Origin: CAWEBF01 sp963807235 | GTDB taxonomy: Bacteria; Acidobacteriota; Vicinamibacteria; Vicinamibacterales; UBA2999 | Reading direction: 5' to 3' | Assembly: GCA_963807235.1 (NCBI GenBank) | Contig: CAWEBF010000034.1 | Span: forward strand, 1 to 64,000 | Length of the DNA stretch: 64,000 nucleotides | Part shown: piece after piece, positions 30,303 to 40,067 of the stretch | Layout: every line of letters begins with the position of its first letter | Numbering within the stretch: the stretch's first letter is position 1 | Translations under genes and position numbers: made by a program | Notes under the pieces: generated by a model | Told to the model about the DNA's origin: nothing | What the model saw: only the letters and a program-made list of their open reading frames with translations | The model's database searches: none

Positions 30303-30381
30303 GGAGCGCAGTCCGTGTCGAGACGCGTGAGCGCCGAACGGGCCGGGCGTCCAGGGCCGAGGCGCGACTTCGTCGACGCCT
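30303..30381. repeat. palindromic intergenic element, family C copy 3, truncated at the sequence join
   Basis: The left end GGAGCGCAGTCCGTGTCGAG is present 4 bases after the methyltransferase stop. An internal segment, GGCCGAGGCGCGACTTCGTC and onward, matches the reverse of part of copy 1 (around 10,935-10,965). The similarity stops at about 30381, and the expected right terminus (ACTGCGCTCC) never appears. From 30382 the sequence encodes the heparinase-family protein in the other direction. Confidence 0.6.
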
Positions 30382-30390
30382 ATCGGCATG
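30376..30390. other. probable chimeric join between two unrelated genomes
   Basis: A family C element of the left genome and a heparinase-family coding sequence of the right genome are both cut here, with at most a few bases of shared sequence (CGGC). Codon preference, frameshift density and gene content differ on the two sides. An assembly join is the simplest reading; a genuine rearrangement inside one genome is the alternative. Confidence 0.65.
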
Positions 30391-31847
30391 GCCGTGCATC
30401 GAGTTGGGCACGGCGTCGGTGCGCATGCCGGCCGCCTGTTCGCCGACGTCCACGCAGACGTAGTCCGCCCGCGCCGGACCAGGCGCTGCGGAACACGGCG
30501 TAGCCGCTGTGCGGCAGCACGACGCCGGTCTGTCCGCGGGCGGCGCGGCCGGCAGCGCCTCGAACGCGGCAGCCCCGCCGGGCCCAGCAGCCACAACGCG
30601 TCTTCGTAGAAGCGGCCCGCCGCCGCCTTGAAGTCGGCGCGCCCGAACAGCACGGCGCCAATCGCCAGGTACGGGCGGAAGTCCCAGAACGGCAGATGCT
30701 CCATGCGAATCGGCTTGCCGTCGTCGGCGCCGCCGATCGCGGGCGTCAAGCCGTCGGGCTTCATCAGTCGCATGCTGAACTCGAGCCCGCGCTCGATCGC
30801 GCTGCCCAGACGCGCGGGCTCAGTTCGTCGCCGTTGGCGCGTCCGAGCAGCGCCGCCAGCAGGTAGAAGCCCAGCGTCGCGTGGTGATAGAACGTGGACT
30901 GCTCGACCGAGCCGCCGTCCGCGTAGAACTGCTGGTCGAGCCGGCTCTCGAGCACGGCGCGCCCCGTCGCCTTCCAGCGCCGGCGATCCGGCGAACTCGG
31001 GAAACGCGTGGCCCAGCGCGAACAGCGCCGCCGCCTCGCCGATCAGGTGGTTGTAGGGGCTGGAATACAGCTCCAGATGCCGTGCCAGGAACCGCCCGTG
31101 ATCGTAGAACCCCTCGAGCCACTCGAGGTGGAACGCGTCGGGCAAGGCGGTCGACGGTCAGGTGATACGCCCACAGCCACGACCAGGCGCGAAAGGCCGG
31201 CTCCAGCGCGCAGGCCCAGTTCACGCCCGTGGCATAGGGGTTGCCGGCGATCCAGCTGCGGACCAGGCGCTCGATCGCGTCGAGATCGCGCTCGTCGCCG
31301 GTCAGGAAGAACGCGCGGCCCAGATCGATCAGATACTGCTGGCGGCTCAGCTCCCACACGTGCTTGACGTCGCCGAAGCCCACATCGCCGCCGTGCACCG
31401 GCACGTCGGCGTGGAAGACGCGCTGGCCAATGCCGCCCGGTGACTGGATCGGCCTGCCAATCGATCGCGTTGGCGTAGATGGAAGTCGCCGCCGAAGAAC
31501 TGAAACCGGCCCGCGGCTGCCGCGTCCGCCGCGGTGCGCGCACGTTGTGCCTCGTCCGGGCGCCGTGAGAAGGCCTCGCGGATGGCGCGCTGCTGATGAA
31601 CGCTCGGAAGAAACCGAGCCGTCGTGCGGCGCCTGGCGGCGAGTAACCGTGTCTGCCAGCCCTCGCCGCGCAGGTCGGCCCGCAGAGCCTTCGCCAGCCG
31701 GCCTGGGGGTGCCAGCGCGCCCTTTGCGTGCTGCCTGCGCTCCAGCGAGAGCACGCCTGTGTACGCGACCCGCGTCGCCAGCTCGCGGGCGGACATTGCG
31801 CGCGCCTTGCTGAGCCGCCTCCAGAGCCCTCCGCCGGCCAGACCCAT
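30382..31847 (-). CDS. heparinase II/III-family polysaccharide lyase, 3'-truncated and frameshifted
   Basis: ATG 31847 begins the N-terminal alpha/alpha toroid domain. Family landmarks are FFGGDFHL, IDWQADPVTGRHWP after correction, GDVKHVWELSRQQYLIDLGR, WIAGNPYATGVNWACALEPA, SSPYNHLIGEAAALFALG and QSTFYHHATLGFYLL. The C-terminal beta-sandwich begins (YVCVDVGEQAAGM) and stops at SMHGHAD, where family members continue for roughly 150-250 residues. Such lyases in exopolysaccharide loci cleave or trim uronate-containing polymer in the periplasm. The truncation coincides with the join at 30,381. It lies 24 bases downstream of the kinase-fold gene, at the end of a six-gene operon. Confidence 0.8.
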
Positions 31848-31871
31848 TACGCCGCGATCGGAGCCCTGAGC

Positions 31872-32885
31872 TCAGCGTCTATCGACCGCCGGTGATGGCG
31901 CGCGACCAGGCGGTTGTACAGGGATTCCGGGAAAGGCCCGGGCTTCAGCGTCACCGTCGCCAGGTTGTTGATGCGGTGAATCAGCAGGTGCAGGCGAAAG
32001 GCCGGCAGCCCCGGCTCGCAGGCTGGGGTCGAAGCCCGCGAGGAGAGCCGCCTGCAGCCGCGACGTGACGCTTCGCCTGATGTAGGGCTTGAGCGCCAGC
32101 AGCTCTGTCTGCAGATAGAGCCTGGCCAGGTCCAGCAGCGCTCCGTCGAACTTCATCATCGCGAAGTCCAGCACGGCGATTCGGCTGGCCCACCACCAGG
32201 ACGTTGCTCAACGCCATGTCGCCATGGACAGGCACGGTTGAAAACGCCTCGTCCGGCATCCGCTCCACCAGTCGTTCGATGTGGCGCAGTACGTCTGCAC
32301 GATCGCTCTCGTGAAAGCGTGAGCCGGAACACTGAACCAGCTGCTTCAGCCGATGGTCCACGTAGGCCGCGATACCTTGCGGCGTCAGGCGAGACTCACC
32401 GCCGGCAGCGGTCTGGAGCGCGCGCACCCACCGACCGACAGCCTGCATCGACGCGCACAAGTCATCGAGAACGTGCTGGGCCGGAAACCAGGCCGCGCGA
32501 GCCCTGAGGTGCTCCAGCAGCGTCGGGCCCGTCACCTCTTCGGTCACGAGCGTCAGATCGTCCGGATAGCAGGCCACGGCCGGCACCACCTGAAGGTCGT
32601 CGTAGGGCTGCATCACAAGGTTGACCCGCTGCGTGGCTTCGAATTCGCTGACGACCCGCTGCGCGAACGTCGAGATCGGGCTTGGGCCGGTAGGTCTTGA
32701 CGAACAGATGCGAGAACGGCGGCTGATCGGCCGGTCGCCGCACGGCGAACTTGACCACGGTAGTTCCTGGCCGTTCTTCGGTGCGGATCGGTTCGAGGAC
32801 GAGGTGGCTCTGCGCCGAAGTGGATTTCCGCGTCGGCCGTGATCCTGGTCGAGTAGCGCTGGCGCTATCGCGGGCGCAGGCCCAT
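31872..32885 (-). CDS. aminoglycoside-phosphotransferase-fold kinase (APH family), frameshifted
   Basis: The kinase-fold core is clear: VNLVMQPYDDLQVVPAVACY, TEEVTGPTLLEHLR, then the catalytic loop VHGDMALSNVLV and, one frame over, LDFAMMKFDGALLDLARLY, the DFG-like aspartate. The N-lobe reads VVKFAVRRPADQPPFSHLFV. APH-fold enzymes in polysaccharide loci may phosphorylate a sugar or lipid; antibiotic resistance is not implied. ATG at 32885 overlaps the ligase stop as TGATG, in keeping with the rest of this operon, but needs a correction near 32868. About 335 residues. Confidence 0.7.
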
Positions 32886-34242
32886 CACGACTTGGCGCTG
32901 GAGTACGACCAGCTCGGTGCCCATGCCGCCGACGGGCTTGCGCCGTCTGCTGAGCCGGCTCCTGACAGCCAGCCTGCTCGGTCAGCTGCATACGATTGAG
33001 ACGTAAACGCGAGGGCAATCATCCAGTATCCCGCTTCGGCGTACAGCCGATCGCTGAACATGCCGGCCACCATATAGGAAATGATCGCGAGCTGGACCGC
33101 CAGTGCGCGCCAATAGAAGAACCCGGCCTCCTCTGGTGTCGCCCGCTTCTTGACTCGCTGGAGCATCGACGAAAGCCGATCCATACATGCGCCAGGTAGA
33201 AGATCAATCCGAGCGATGCCCCACTCCGACATCACCATCACGAAGGTGTTGTGGGGCGCCCGCAACTCCCCGCCATGGCGCGGCGACGATCTCGGGATGT
33301 ATCGCGGGCTCAGAAGGTGAAATCCTCGGCCGCCTGCGCCAAACGGGCGATCGAGGGCAAGCCGAATGCCGCCCCGCCACGAAGCCAGCCGCTCCTGTGA
33401 CGAGTTGTCCGTAGCCTCTGGTAGTGGTCTGCTGTCTGTGTGATGAACTGCTCGTCGGCCAACAGGAAGAACGACAACGCAACCGCGACGCCCGCGCCGG
33501 CGAGTCGCATGCGATAACCGGTGCGGACCAGGACCATGCCGCCAGCAGAGCCGCGGCGACGCCGACCATGGCGCCGCGGCTGTTGCACAGGATCAGCGTG
33601 TTGATCACGAACGGCGCGGCGACGAGCGCCGGAATCCGAACGCGCTTGTTCTTTCTCGGTCAGCAGGAGAATCAACGTGAAGGGAAGCACCGTCAGCAGG
33701 TGAGCCGCCGCGGCGTTATCGTCCAGCGTATCTCCGGAGCCGATGTTCACCAGACGCCCGGCTTCGCGCTTTGGGTCGTTCTAGGCGTCCCAGCCCCACC
33801 AGAAGGCGCCGAGCATGTGCGCGATCAGGACGGCGTTCAGCGCGCGGCGGTCCCGGACTGAACCGACGAGCAGCATCGGGAAAGATGACGGCCATCTTCA
33901 TCCACTGAACGACCATGCCCAGCTGACATCACGGTTGACGGCGAAAACTCCTGTGACAACGACCATCGTTAGGCCGAGCGCCAGCAGCCACTTGAGCGAC
34001 GGGTTCGAGACCTCGACCATTTTGCGCAGGCTGTTGCGGTGCACGATGAAGCCGACACCAAGCAGAATCGAGATGATCAGGTTCCATCGCAGGGCCGGAA
34101 GCTCGTCTCCCCACCACTTCAGCTCCGGCCTCATGTCGTACTCGAGCAGGTAGCCGAGCACACCGTAAAACGGCGCATAGAGGAGCGCCAGCACACCGGC
34201 GGCGCAGTACATAGCCAGCCAGGCCATGGCCGTGATGCTCAT
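32885..34242 (-). CDS. O-antigen ligase/polymerase-family membrane protein (Wzy/WaaL-like), frameshifted
   Basis: ATG 34242 overlaps the deacetylase stop (ATGA). Hydrophobic helices appear in series: MAWLAMYCAAGVLALLYAPF, LIISILLGVGFIVHRN, LLALGLTMVVVTGVFAV, AHLLTVLPFTLILLLTEK and INTLILCNSRGAMVGVAAAL. RAPHNTFVMVMSEWGIA is the conserved Wzy_C periplasmic-loop exit with its histidine and asparagine. The opening resembles the O-ligases that accompany exosortase A loci. It would polymerise repeat units or ligate polymer to an acceptor at the periplasmic face. About 450 residues with three or four frame breaks. Confidence 0.75.
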
Positions 34243-35303
34243 CGAGGCCTCTCAGTGATCAGCTGACGGGATGTTCCTGCCCGCCGCGCCACGGATCGCG
34301 CGTCGGCGAGCAGCCCGGTGAGCCGGGCATTCAGCAGGGGTGCGTCGAAGCCCCTGGCGATGTTCACGCGCTCCAGCTCGAATCGGTCCATCCTGCCTCG
34401 GTTCAGCCGGCCGTTCAGCGCCAGCGCGCAACGGTAGCCGGCGGCCTGCAAGGCCTGCTTCTCGCGGTCGCCGTAATCGCCGAACTTGCCGTTGGGGTAG
34501 GCAAACGCGTAGCACTCGCGGCCAAGCTCCTGTTCGATCCGGCGCTTGGATTCTCGAAGCTCGTCCTGGAGTTCCTGTTCAGTCAAGGTGGACAACATCG
34601 GATGAGTCACCGTGTGTGAGCCGAACTCGATCCCGGCATTCGACATCGCGCGCGCCTGCTCCCACGTCATGAAATCGTAGCGGACTTGTTCGGCCGCCGT
34701 CACGGGCGCCTTGCCGCACATTGCCTCGATTTGCTGCACGATTGCGTCGCGCTGCACGGCGGGCAGCCGCTTCAACCTCGACAGGACTCCCCGCGCCGCG
34801 TTGGCACGACTTGCGAGTCCGGTGAGCGCCACAGGCTCTCCGGCCGTCAACTCGGATGGCAGGCGGTCGCGCGTCGTGAAGTAGACGGCGCGCTTGACGC
34901 GCTCGGTCCACAACTGGGCGCCGGGAACGCCGATGCAGCCCGTCGTCAGGAACATCGTAGCGGGGATGCCGTACCGCTGCAGCAGCGGAAACGCCACCGA
35001 ATGGTTGTTGGCGAATCCATCGTCGAACGTGACAGTCGCGGCGCGAGCCGGCAACGGCGGACCCCCGTCGAGGGACGCCACAACCGCAGCGAGCGATACG
35101 GGCCGATAACGGCTCGACAGCCACTGCAGTTGCCGCTCGAATGCCGCGGCGGACACGAAGTTGTCGGACAGGAAATCGTCGCTGTCGTCGTCGCCCGGCA
35201 GCACGCCGTGATAGGTCAGCACCACCACGGCGCTGCTGCGCAGCATCCGCAGGGCGCCCAGGCAGCCGCTGCGGTGCAACAGCGTCAACACCTGCCGCTT
35301 CAC
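34239..35303 (-). CDS. polysaccharide deacetylase (carbohydrate esterase 4, NodB homology)
   Basis: The intact 354-residue frame has LTYHGVLPG near the N-terminus, the catalytic TFDDGFANN at residues 92-100 and the metal-binding SHTVTHP near 237. The late motif CYAFAYPNGKFGDYG also fits CE4 enzymes. There is no signal peptide, so it is probably a cytoplasmic or peripheral enzyme removing N- or O-acetyl groups from the polymer or its precursor. The GTG start overlaps the upstream glycosyltransferase stop (GTGA), and its own stop overlaps the ligase start. The strand and spacing put it mid-operon. Confidence 0.88.
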   Translation of the reverse strand: MKRQVLTLLHRSGCLGALRMLRSSAVVVLTYHGVLPGDDDSDDFLSDNFVSAAAFERQLQWLSSRYRPVSLAAVVASLDGGPPLPARAATVTFDDGFANNHSVAFPLLQRYGIPATMFLTTGCIGVPGAQLWTERVKRAVYFTTRDRLPSELTAGEPVALTGLASRANAARGVLSRLKRLPAVQRDAIVQQIEAMCGKAPVTAAEQVRYDFMTWEQARAMSNAGIEFGSHTVTHPMLSTLTEQELQDELRESKRRIEQELGRECYAFAYPNGKFGDYGDREKQALQAAGYRCALALNGRLNRGRMDRFELERVNIARGFDAPLLNARLTGLLADARSVARRAGTSRQLITERPR

Positions 35304-36728
35304 GGCGCCGCCTCCACGGACCTCTCCGACTGTGGCGCCGGCGAGCCCTTGGTGGCATCCATTCCCGACGCGACGGCATCCAGAATCTCCACTGTCCGCG
35401 CGGCGTTCACGTTGCCGTCGTAGAGGCTGCGGGGCGGCCGCGGCAGGTCCGACGAAGCCATCGCGACCACCTGCTTGAGAGCGTCCACCAACCCGCGATC
35501 ATCGCCAGGTATGACGGACACGCCGACGCCGCTCGACCGCACGATCTCGGAGATCTCGCCTTCTTCGGCCACCGCCAGGATTGGCCGCCCGGTGGCGAGG
35601 TCCTCGAACAGCTTCCCAGGTACCGATACGGTGTGGCCCGGCTGCAGCAGCAGCAGCGCCGAAGCCGACGCCATCGCGGCGAGGCTTTCGGCACGAGGCA
35701 CCGAGGCCCGGAACTCGACGACGCGCTCGAGGCCCAATTGCCTGCAGGCTTCCTGGAGGTCCAGGCCTTTCATGCCCACTGACCCGAGAAACCGGATGCG
35801 GAAAGTCCCGGGATCGAGCGCGCCTTCGCGAATCGCGGTCGCCGCGGCGGTCAGAAGTGGGACGGGTGTCCTGCCGCCGTACAGGGAGCCAGCGTGGAGC
35901 AGCACGAATTCCCGGGCCGTCGATGACGGGCCGGCCAGCCCCTCGAACTCCGACGGGTCGCAGCCGTTGCTGACGAAATGAAACCTGGCGGCCGCCGGCT
36001 CACCGTAGTGCCGCGAGAATTCCTCGTGGTTGCCGCGCGCGGCGAACAGCACGCAGTCCGCGCGCCCGATCACCTGGTTCTCGAGAACGCGCGCGGCCCA
36101 TGTGGCAATCGCCAAGCCGATCGCCGCGCCACGGTGCGCGAGCCCAGGGGTCACGAAAGTCGGCCACCCACGGCTTCCTCAGCAGCCGCGCGATCACGTA
36201 GGCGACGAGCTGCCCGGTCCACGCCGGGGAGGAGGAGTAGATGACGTCGGGACGATCTCCCTTCACACAGGCGATCAGCCCCTTGGCGCAGGCCGGCACG
36301 AGCCATCCCGCTTCACCGTCGGGAATCGACAGCAGGGCATCGACGGTGTTCCGCGCGGCCGCGAGTTGGGCCGCCACACCGGCCCTCGGCCGGGCAGGTG
36401 TGGGCGTGACGTTCGCTTCGGCCGCGGGGACCTCCGCGCCTGTGCTCTTGCCGCCGGCGCGGACCGCGCCGATGAGCGCGTCGGTCCACCGGCTCCACGC
36501 GTGCCAGGCACCGGCACGAACCACGCGAACCCCGTCGGGCACACGAGCCAGAAGCGCGGTGTCCACCGGCGTCTGTCGCAGGTAGTGCGAGGGGGCACCG
36601 GTGAGGACCGTAACCCGCCAGCCCTGCGAGCAGAGCTGCCGCACCACTCGCAGCGTCCGCATGGTACCGATGGCGCCATGGGGCGGAAAACTGTAGGCCA
36701 CTACGAGCGCGTGACGCGGGGCGGCCAT
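35300..36728 (-). CDS. glycosyltransferase family 4, one frameshift
   Basis: ATG 36728, 1 base after the upstream stop, begins MAAPRHALVVAYSFPPHGAI, the typical GT4 N-terminal strand and PP(x)G loop. The acceptor domain includes PDVIYSSSPAWTGQLVAYVI and RKPWVADFRDPWA. A single frame change near 36150 leads into the donor domain: FHFVSNGCDPSEFEG, FVLLHAGSLYGGRTP, and VPGKLFEDLATGRPILAVAE, the nucleotide-sugar E-x7-E-like region. It should add one sugar to the lipid-linked repeat unit. Donor specificity cannot be told. About 475 residues. Confidence 0.85.
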
Positions 36729-36729
36729 G

Positions 36730-37764
36730 TCAGGACAGCTCGCCCGGCCGCGGCTTTGGCTTGAACGCGTATCGTTCCACTTCCAAGGCAAACGCCATCT
36801 CTTCGATCCGCTCGGACACCTGCACGCGTTCGAGCGCATACAGGTCGCTTGCGGGGCCGGCGATGGCGTTCCGGGATGTCGTGGCGGACTCGAAACCCGC
36901 CTCCTGCACCAGCCTGGCGATGGCCGGCGTCATGTACCGCTCGGCGCCGCCGTTCGGGTACGAGAACGCCGTCAGCGGTCCGTCGATGATCTCCTCGAGG
37001 CGCTGCTTGGAGGTCCTGATCTCGGACTCCGCGTCGGCCAGCCCCGCATTCGGGAGGTTGGGGTGCGTAAACGTGTGCGAGCCGATCTCCATGCCCATCT
37101 GGTGCATGGCAATCAGGTCGGCGCTCGTGAGCATCGGCGACGGCTGCGCCGGACGCCCGGCGGCTCGGCGAAGCTGTTCGCGTACGGACTCGCGCACCGG
37201 GATCGGGTGCCCCTTGAACACCTTGTTCAGCCGCGAAATCGCGGTCCGACGGTCGCCCGGTGTCGCAGTCGGCAGAGTCATCGGTGTGCCGGCAACGTCC
37301 AGAACCACCTCGCGGGCCGTGATTGCGTTGACGAGCAGCCGCAGTTCGGCGGGCCAGAAGGGCATGGCGTCGCGATCCACCAGGCACCCGGCCGTGATGT
37401 AGAACGTGGCGGTCAGGCCATGACGCGCCAGCAGGCGCGCTGCCTCGAGGTTGTCCGCGTATCCGTCGTCGAACGTCAGGGCGACGGCGTTCTTCGGCAG
37501 CGAGAGCCCGCGCCGCAAGGCGTTCACCCCGTCGCGCAGCGACAGCACCCGGTAGTTGTCGGCCAGATACTGGACGTGCGCCCCGAACGCGGCCGGAGAC
37601 ACACAGATGCCCGGATCTGCGTAGGCGCCGTCGAGCGGGCAGACCGCGTGGTAGCGAAGGATGGCCAGTCTTCGGCTGGGGGCTATCTGCCGAAAAGCAG
37701 CGTAGAAACCGGAATGGAACAGGGCGCCTTTCACGCGCAGGGACAGACTCAAGGTTTTGTTCAA
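36730..37764 (-). CDS. polysaccharide deacetylase (carbohydrate esterase 4), first gene of the minus operon
   Basis: The intact 344-residue protein has ILRYHAVCP, ALTFDDGYADN (TFDDG at residues 97-101), GMEIGSHTFTHPNLPN near 229 and TAFSYPNGG. It is a paralogue of the deacetylase two genes downstream but has only limited sequence identity to it. It probably acts on the same polymer at a different step or sugar. The gene is divergent from the acetyltransferase at 37820, with 55 bases between starts. Downstream spacing is 1 base to the GT4, so one transcript probably carries all six genes to 30,382. Confidence 0.88.
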   Translation of the reverse strand: MNKTLSLSLRVKGALFHSGFYAAFRQIAPSRRLAILRYHAVCPLDGAYADPGICVSPAAFGAHVQYLADNYRVLSLRDGVNALRRGLSLPKNAVALTFDDGYADNLEAARLLARHGLTATFYITAGCLVDRDAMPFWPAELRLLVNAITAREVVLDVAGTPMTLPTATPGDRRTAISRLNKVFKGHPIPVRESVREQLRRAAGRPAQPSPMLTSADLIAMHQMGMEIGSHTFTHPNLPNAGLADAESEIRTSKQRLEEIIDGPLTAFSYPNGGAERYMTPAIARLVQEAGFESATTSRNAIAGPASDLYALERVQVSERIEEMAFALEVERYAFKPKPRPGELS

Positions 37765-37819
37765 CTTATCGGCTTATGGCCCTGAATACAATGTGGTGAG
37801 TCCGCCCGTCAACGGCTAG
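37765..37819. promoter_or_regulatory. short divergent promoter region
   Basis: These 55 bases separate two divergent starts and must carry the upstream ends of both promoters, or promoters reaching into the coding sequences. The plus strand has a -10-like TACAAT at 37787-37792, but no convincing -35 at 16-18 bp. The region is AT-richer than its surroundings. No sigma-54 element was found here. Confidence 0.35.
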
Positions 37820-38938
37820 ATGACCCCCACTTACTCGGTCGTCCGAACGGACGGCGATTTCGCGAATCTGCGGCCCGACTGGACGCGCCTGCTCGAAACG
37901 GCTCAGGTTGGCTCTCCTTTCCTGACCTGGGAGTGGATGCACACCTGGTGGCGCCATTATCGGGACCGGGATGGGGTGCAGCGGCGGCTGGCAATCGTCG
38001 TGGCCTGGCGAGGGACCGAGCTTGTCGGCCTGATCCCGGGCTACGTGCGAAAGGCCGGCGCGGCCTCGGTTTTCTCGTTTCTCGGTGCCGAGTACGAATC
38101 GACCGACTACCTGCATCCGATCGGCGATTGGGGCGACGGGTCCGGCCTCGGCGATGGATTGGTGGAGCTGCGCCGGGTGGAATCGCGGCTCGACATCCTC
38201 GAGCTGCCGAACGCCCTGTCGAACGAACCCACCGTCGAGCGCCTTCGATTCCTTGCGCAGGCGGCCGGGTTCTCCTCCGAGGTCACGCCGCATCGTACCT
38301 GCCCTTTCATCGACGTCGCCGCCGCCGGGGACTGGGCGGCCTTCTTTGCAGGTCGAAGCAGCAACTTCCGGAAGAAGTTCCGCCAGGCCGAGCGCAGCAC
38401 CGGCGAGCTCGGGGTTGTGTTCGAATGCGTCGACGACGCATCGGCGATTCGCATGGCGATCCAGGAGCTGTTCGAGCTTCACGGCCAGCGCTTCGAAGCC
38501 AAGGGTGCCGACACGATTTTCCGCGCCGACCGCCGCATGCCGTTTCACCAGGACGTCGCCGCGCTGTTGTTCGAGCGTGGAATCCTTCGGTTGTTTCGCT
38601 TCCGCCACCAGGACAAGACCATCGGCGCCATGTACCGTTTCGAGTTCGCGGGCTCGCTCTTCTATCTTCAGACCGGCATCGATCCGGCGTGGGAGGATCA
38701 CTCGATTGGCACGCTGCTCGTAGGCCGGGGCATCCAGCACGCGTTCGAGCGGCGGCTGGCGCTGTTCGACTTCATGCGCGGCGACGAGGCATACAAGTTC
38801 CGCTGGACCAGCACCACGCGGCAGATGGTTCGAACCCGCCTCGGAGTGTCAGCTCGCGGCAGGGCGGTGATGACGGCGGAACGTCATTACGGCACGCTCA
38901 AGGCGCTGGTCAAGCGCGCAGTGGGCCGGCATGCGTAG
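37820..38938 (+). CDS. GNAT/FemAB-like acyltransferase of the CelD/BcsL type
   Basis: The intact 372-residue protein has the double-GNAT layout of the Acetyltransf_6 group: FLTWEWMHTWWRHYRD near residue 34, FSFLGAEYESTDYLHP and SSNFRKKFRQAERS, then AMYRFEFAGSLFYLQTGIDP and FDFMRGDEAYKFRW near the end. Homologues occur in cellulose and exopolysaccharide gene clusters, where they are thought to acylate the sugar. The overlap with the next GT4 gene (8 bases) and the shared strand indicate a three-gene operon with the methyltransferase. The motif GDEAYKFRW is strongly conserved in the family. Confidence 0.85.
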   Translation: MTPTYSVVRTDGDFANLRPDWTRLLETAQVGSPFLTWEWMHTWWRHYRDRDGVQRRLAIVVAWRGTELVGLIPGYVRKAGAASVFSFLGAEYESTDYLHPIGDWGDGSGLGDGLVELRRVESRLDILELPNALSNEPTVERLRFLAQAAGFSSEVTPHRTCPFIDVAAAGDWAAFFAGRSSNFRKKFRQAERSTGELGVVFECVDDASAIRMAIQELFELHGQRFEAKGADTIFRADRRMPFHQDVAALLFERGILRLFRFRHQDKTIGAMYRFEFAGSLFYLQTGIDPAWEDHSIGTLLVGRGIQHAFERRLALFDFMRGDEAYKFRWTSTTRQMVRTRLGVSARGRAVMTAERHYGTLKALVKRAVGRHA

Positions 38939-40067
38939 GCCGCTGAAGGTGATGCACGTCGTCTTCGAGTTCTCGCTGGGCGGGATGGAAGGCGGCGTGC
39001 TGAAGCTGGTCAACCAATTCGATCGACGTTCGATCGCCTCGAGCATCTGCAGCTGCCGGCCCGCCGACAGCATGAAGCACCGCCTCGAGCCGGACGTGGC
39101 CCTTCACGAAATGAACCGGAAGCAGTTCGGCAACGATCCCGCGTTCGTCGTCAGCCTGGCACGCCTGCTGCGTCGCGAGCGGCCCGACATTCTGCACACG
39201 CACGGCTGGGCCACGCTGGTCGAGGGCGTCGTGGCCGCGCGGCTCACCGGCGTCAAGGGTCTGGTCCACGGTGAGCATGGCACGCTGCAGGTTCGCAACC
39301 ACGCGGTGCAGCGCTTCGTGTGGGGCCGCGTCGATCGAGTCCTTTCCGTCTCGTCAACCCTCGCTCAGCGAATGGCGGCGACGTTCGGATTTCCTCTCGA
39401 TCGCATCCGGACGATTCGCAACGGCGTCGATTCGGTCAGGTTCGACCCGGCGCGGCGCGAGGACGCCCGGGCGGCGATGGGGCTGTGTGCGGACGACGTC
39501 GTCGTCGGCCTGGTGGGACGGCTGGAAGCCGTGAAGGATCAGGCGAGGCTATTGGAAGCCGCCGCTGTGCTCATGAAACAGGGCCTGCCGTTCAGGCTGG
39601 TCATCGCGGGCGAGGGATCGTTGCGTGCGTCGCTGGAGCAGCAGGCGGTCCGGCTCGGCCTTTCGGACCGGACGACGTTCCTGGGGATGCGGCCGGACGT
39701 CGAGAACGTGATGGCATCGCTCGACATCTTCGTGCTGTGCTCGACGTCGGAGGGGTTGTCGAACACCATCCTCGAGGCGATGGCCAGCGGTGTCGCGACC
39801 GTCGCCACCGACGTCGGAGGCGCCCGCGAGCTGTTGGAAGACGGCGTCCAGGGGGTGCTCATCCCTCCGAGCGACACTGCAGCCCTGGCCGACGCTGTCG
39901 GCGCCCTGGTCATGGACCGGGACCGCCGCGTCGCAATGGGAAAGGCGGCTCGAGAGAGAGTTCAGGCACGCTTCACCCTCGAGGCAATGGTCCACGCCTA
40001 CGAAGAGGTTTACGAGAAGGTCGCCGGCCTTCGCGGGTTGGGTGGTCGCAATGCTGGCCAGGGCTAG
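38931..40067 (+). CDS. glycosyltransferase family 4, XrtA/PEP-CTERM-associated sugar transferase type
   Basis: The intact 378-residue protein starts at ATG inside the previous gene's last codons. MHVVFEFSLGGMEGGVLKLV resembles the start of the sugar transferase family tied to EpsH/XrtA loci (TIGR03088). ILHTHGWATLVEGVVAARL, LVHGEHGTLQVRN, IRNGVDSVRFDP and GRLEAVKDQARLLEA lead to the donor site SEGLSNTILEAMASGVATVA with its E-x7-E. It retains all catalytic features of GT4 enzymes. The acceptor and sugar are not predictable. It overlaps the following methyltransferase by 17 bases. Confidence 0.88.
   Translation: MRRPLKVMHVVFEFSLGGMEGGVLKLVNQFDRRSIASSICSCRPADSMKHRLEPDVALHEMNRKQFGNDPAFVVSLARLLRRERPDILHTHGWATLVEGVVAARLTGVKGLVHGEHGTLQVRNHAVQRFVWGRVDRVLSVSSTLAQRMAATFGFPLDRIRTIRNGVDSVRFDPARREDARAAMGLCADDVVVGLVGRLEAVKDQARLLEAAAVLMKQGLPFRLVIAGEGSLRASLEQQAVRLGLSDRTTFLGMRPDVENVMASLDIFVLCSTSEGLSNTILEAMASGVATVATDVGGARELLEDGVQGVLIPPSDTAALADAVGALVMDRDRRVAMGKAARERVQARFTLEAMVHAYEEVYEKVAGLRGLGGRNAGQG

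Noticed and set aside
31872..32885. Aminoglycoside resistance gene
   Set aside because: Only the broad kinase fold is supported. The context is polysaccharide synthesis, and no feature of a specific APH resistance subfamily is seen.
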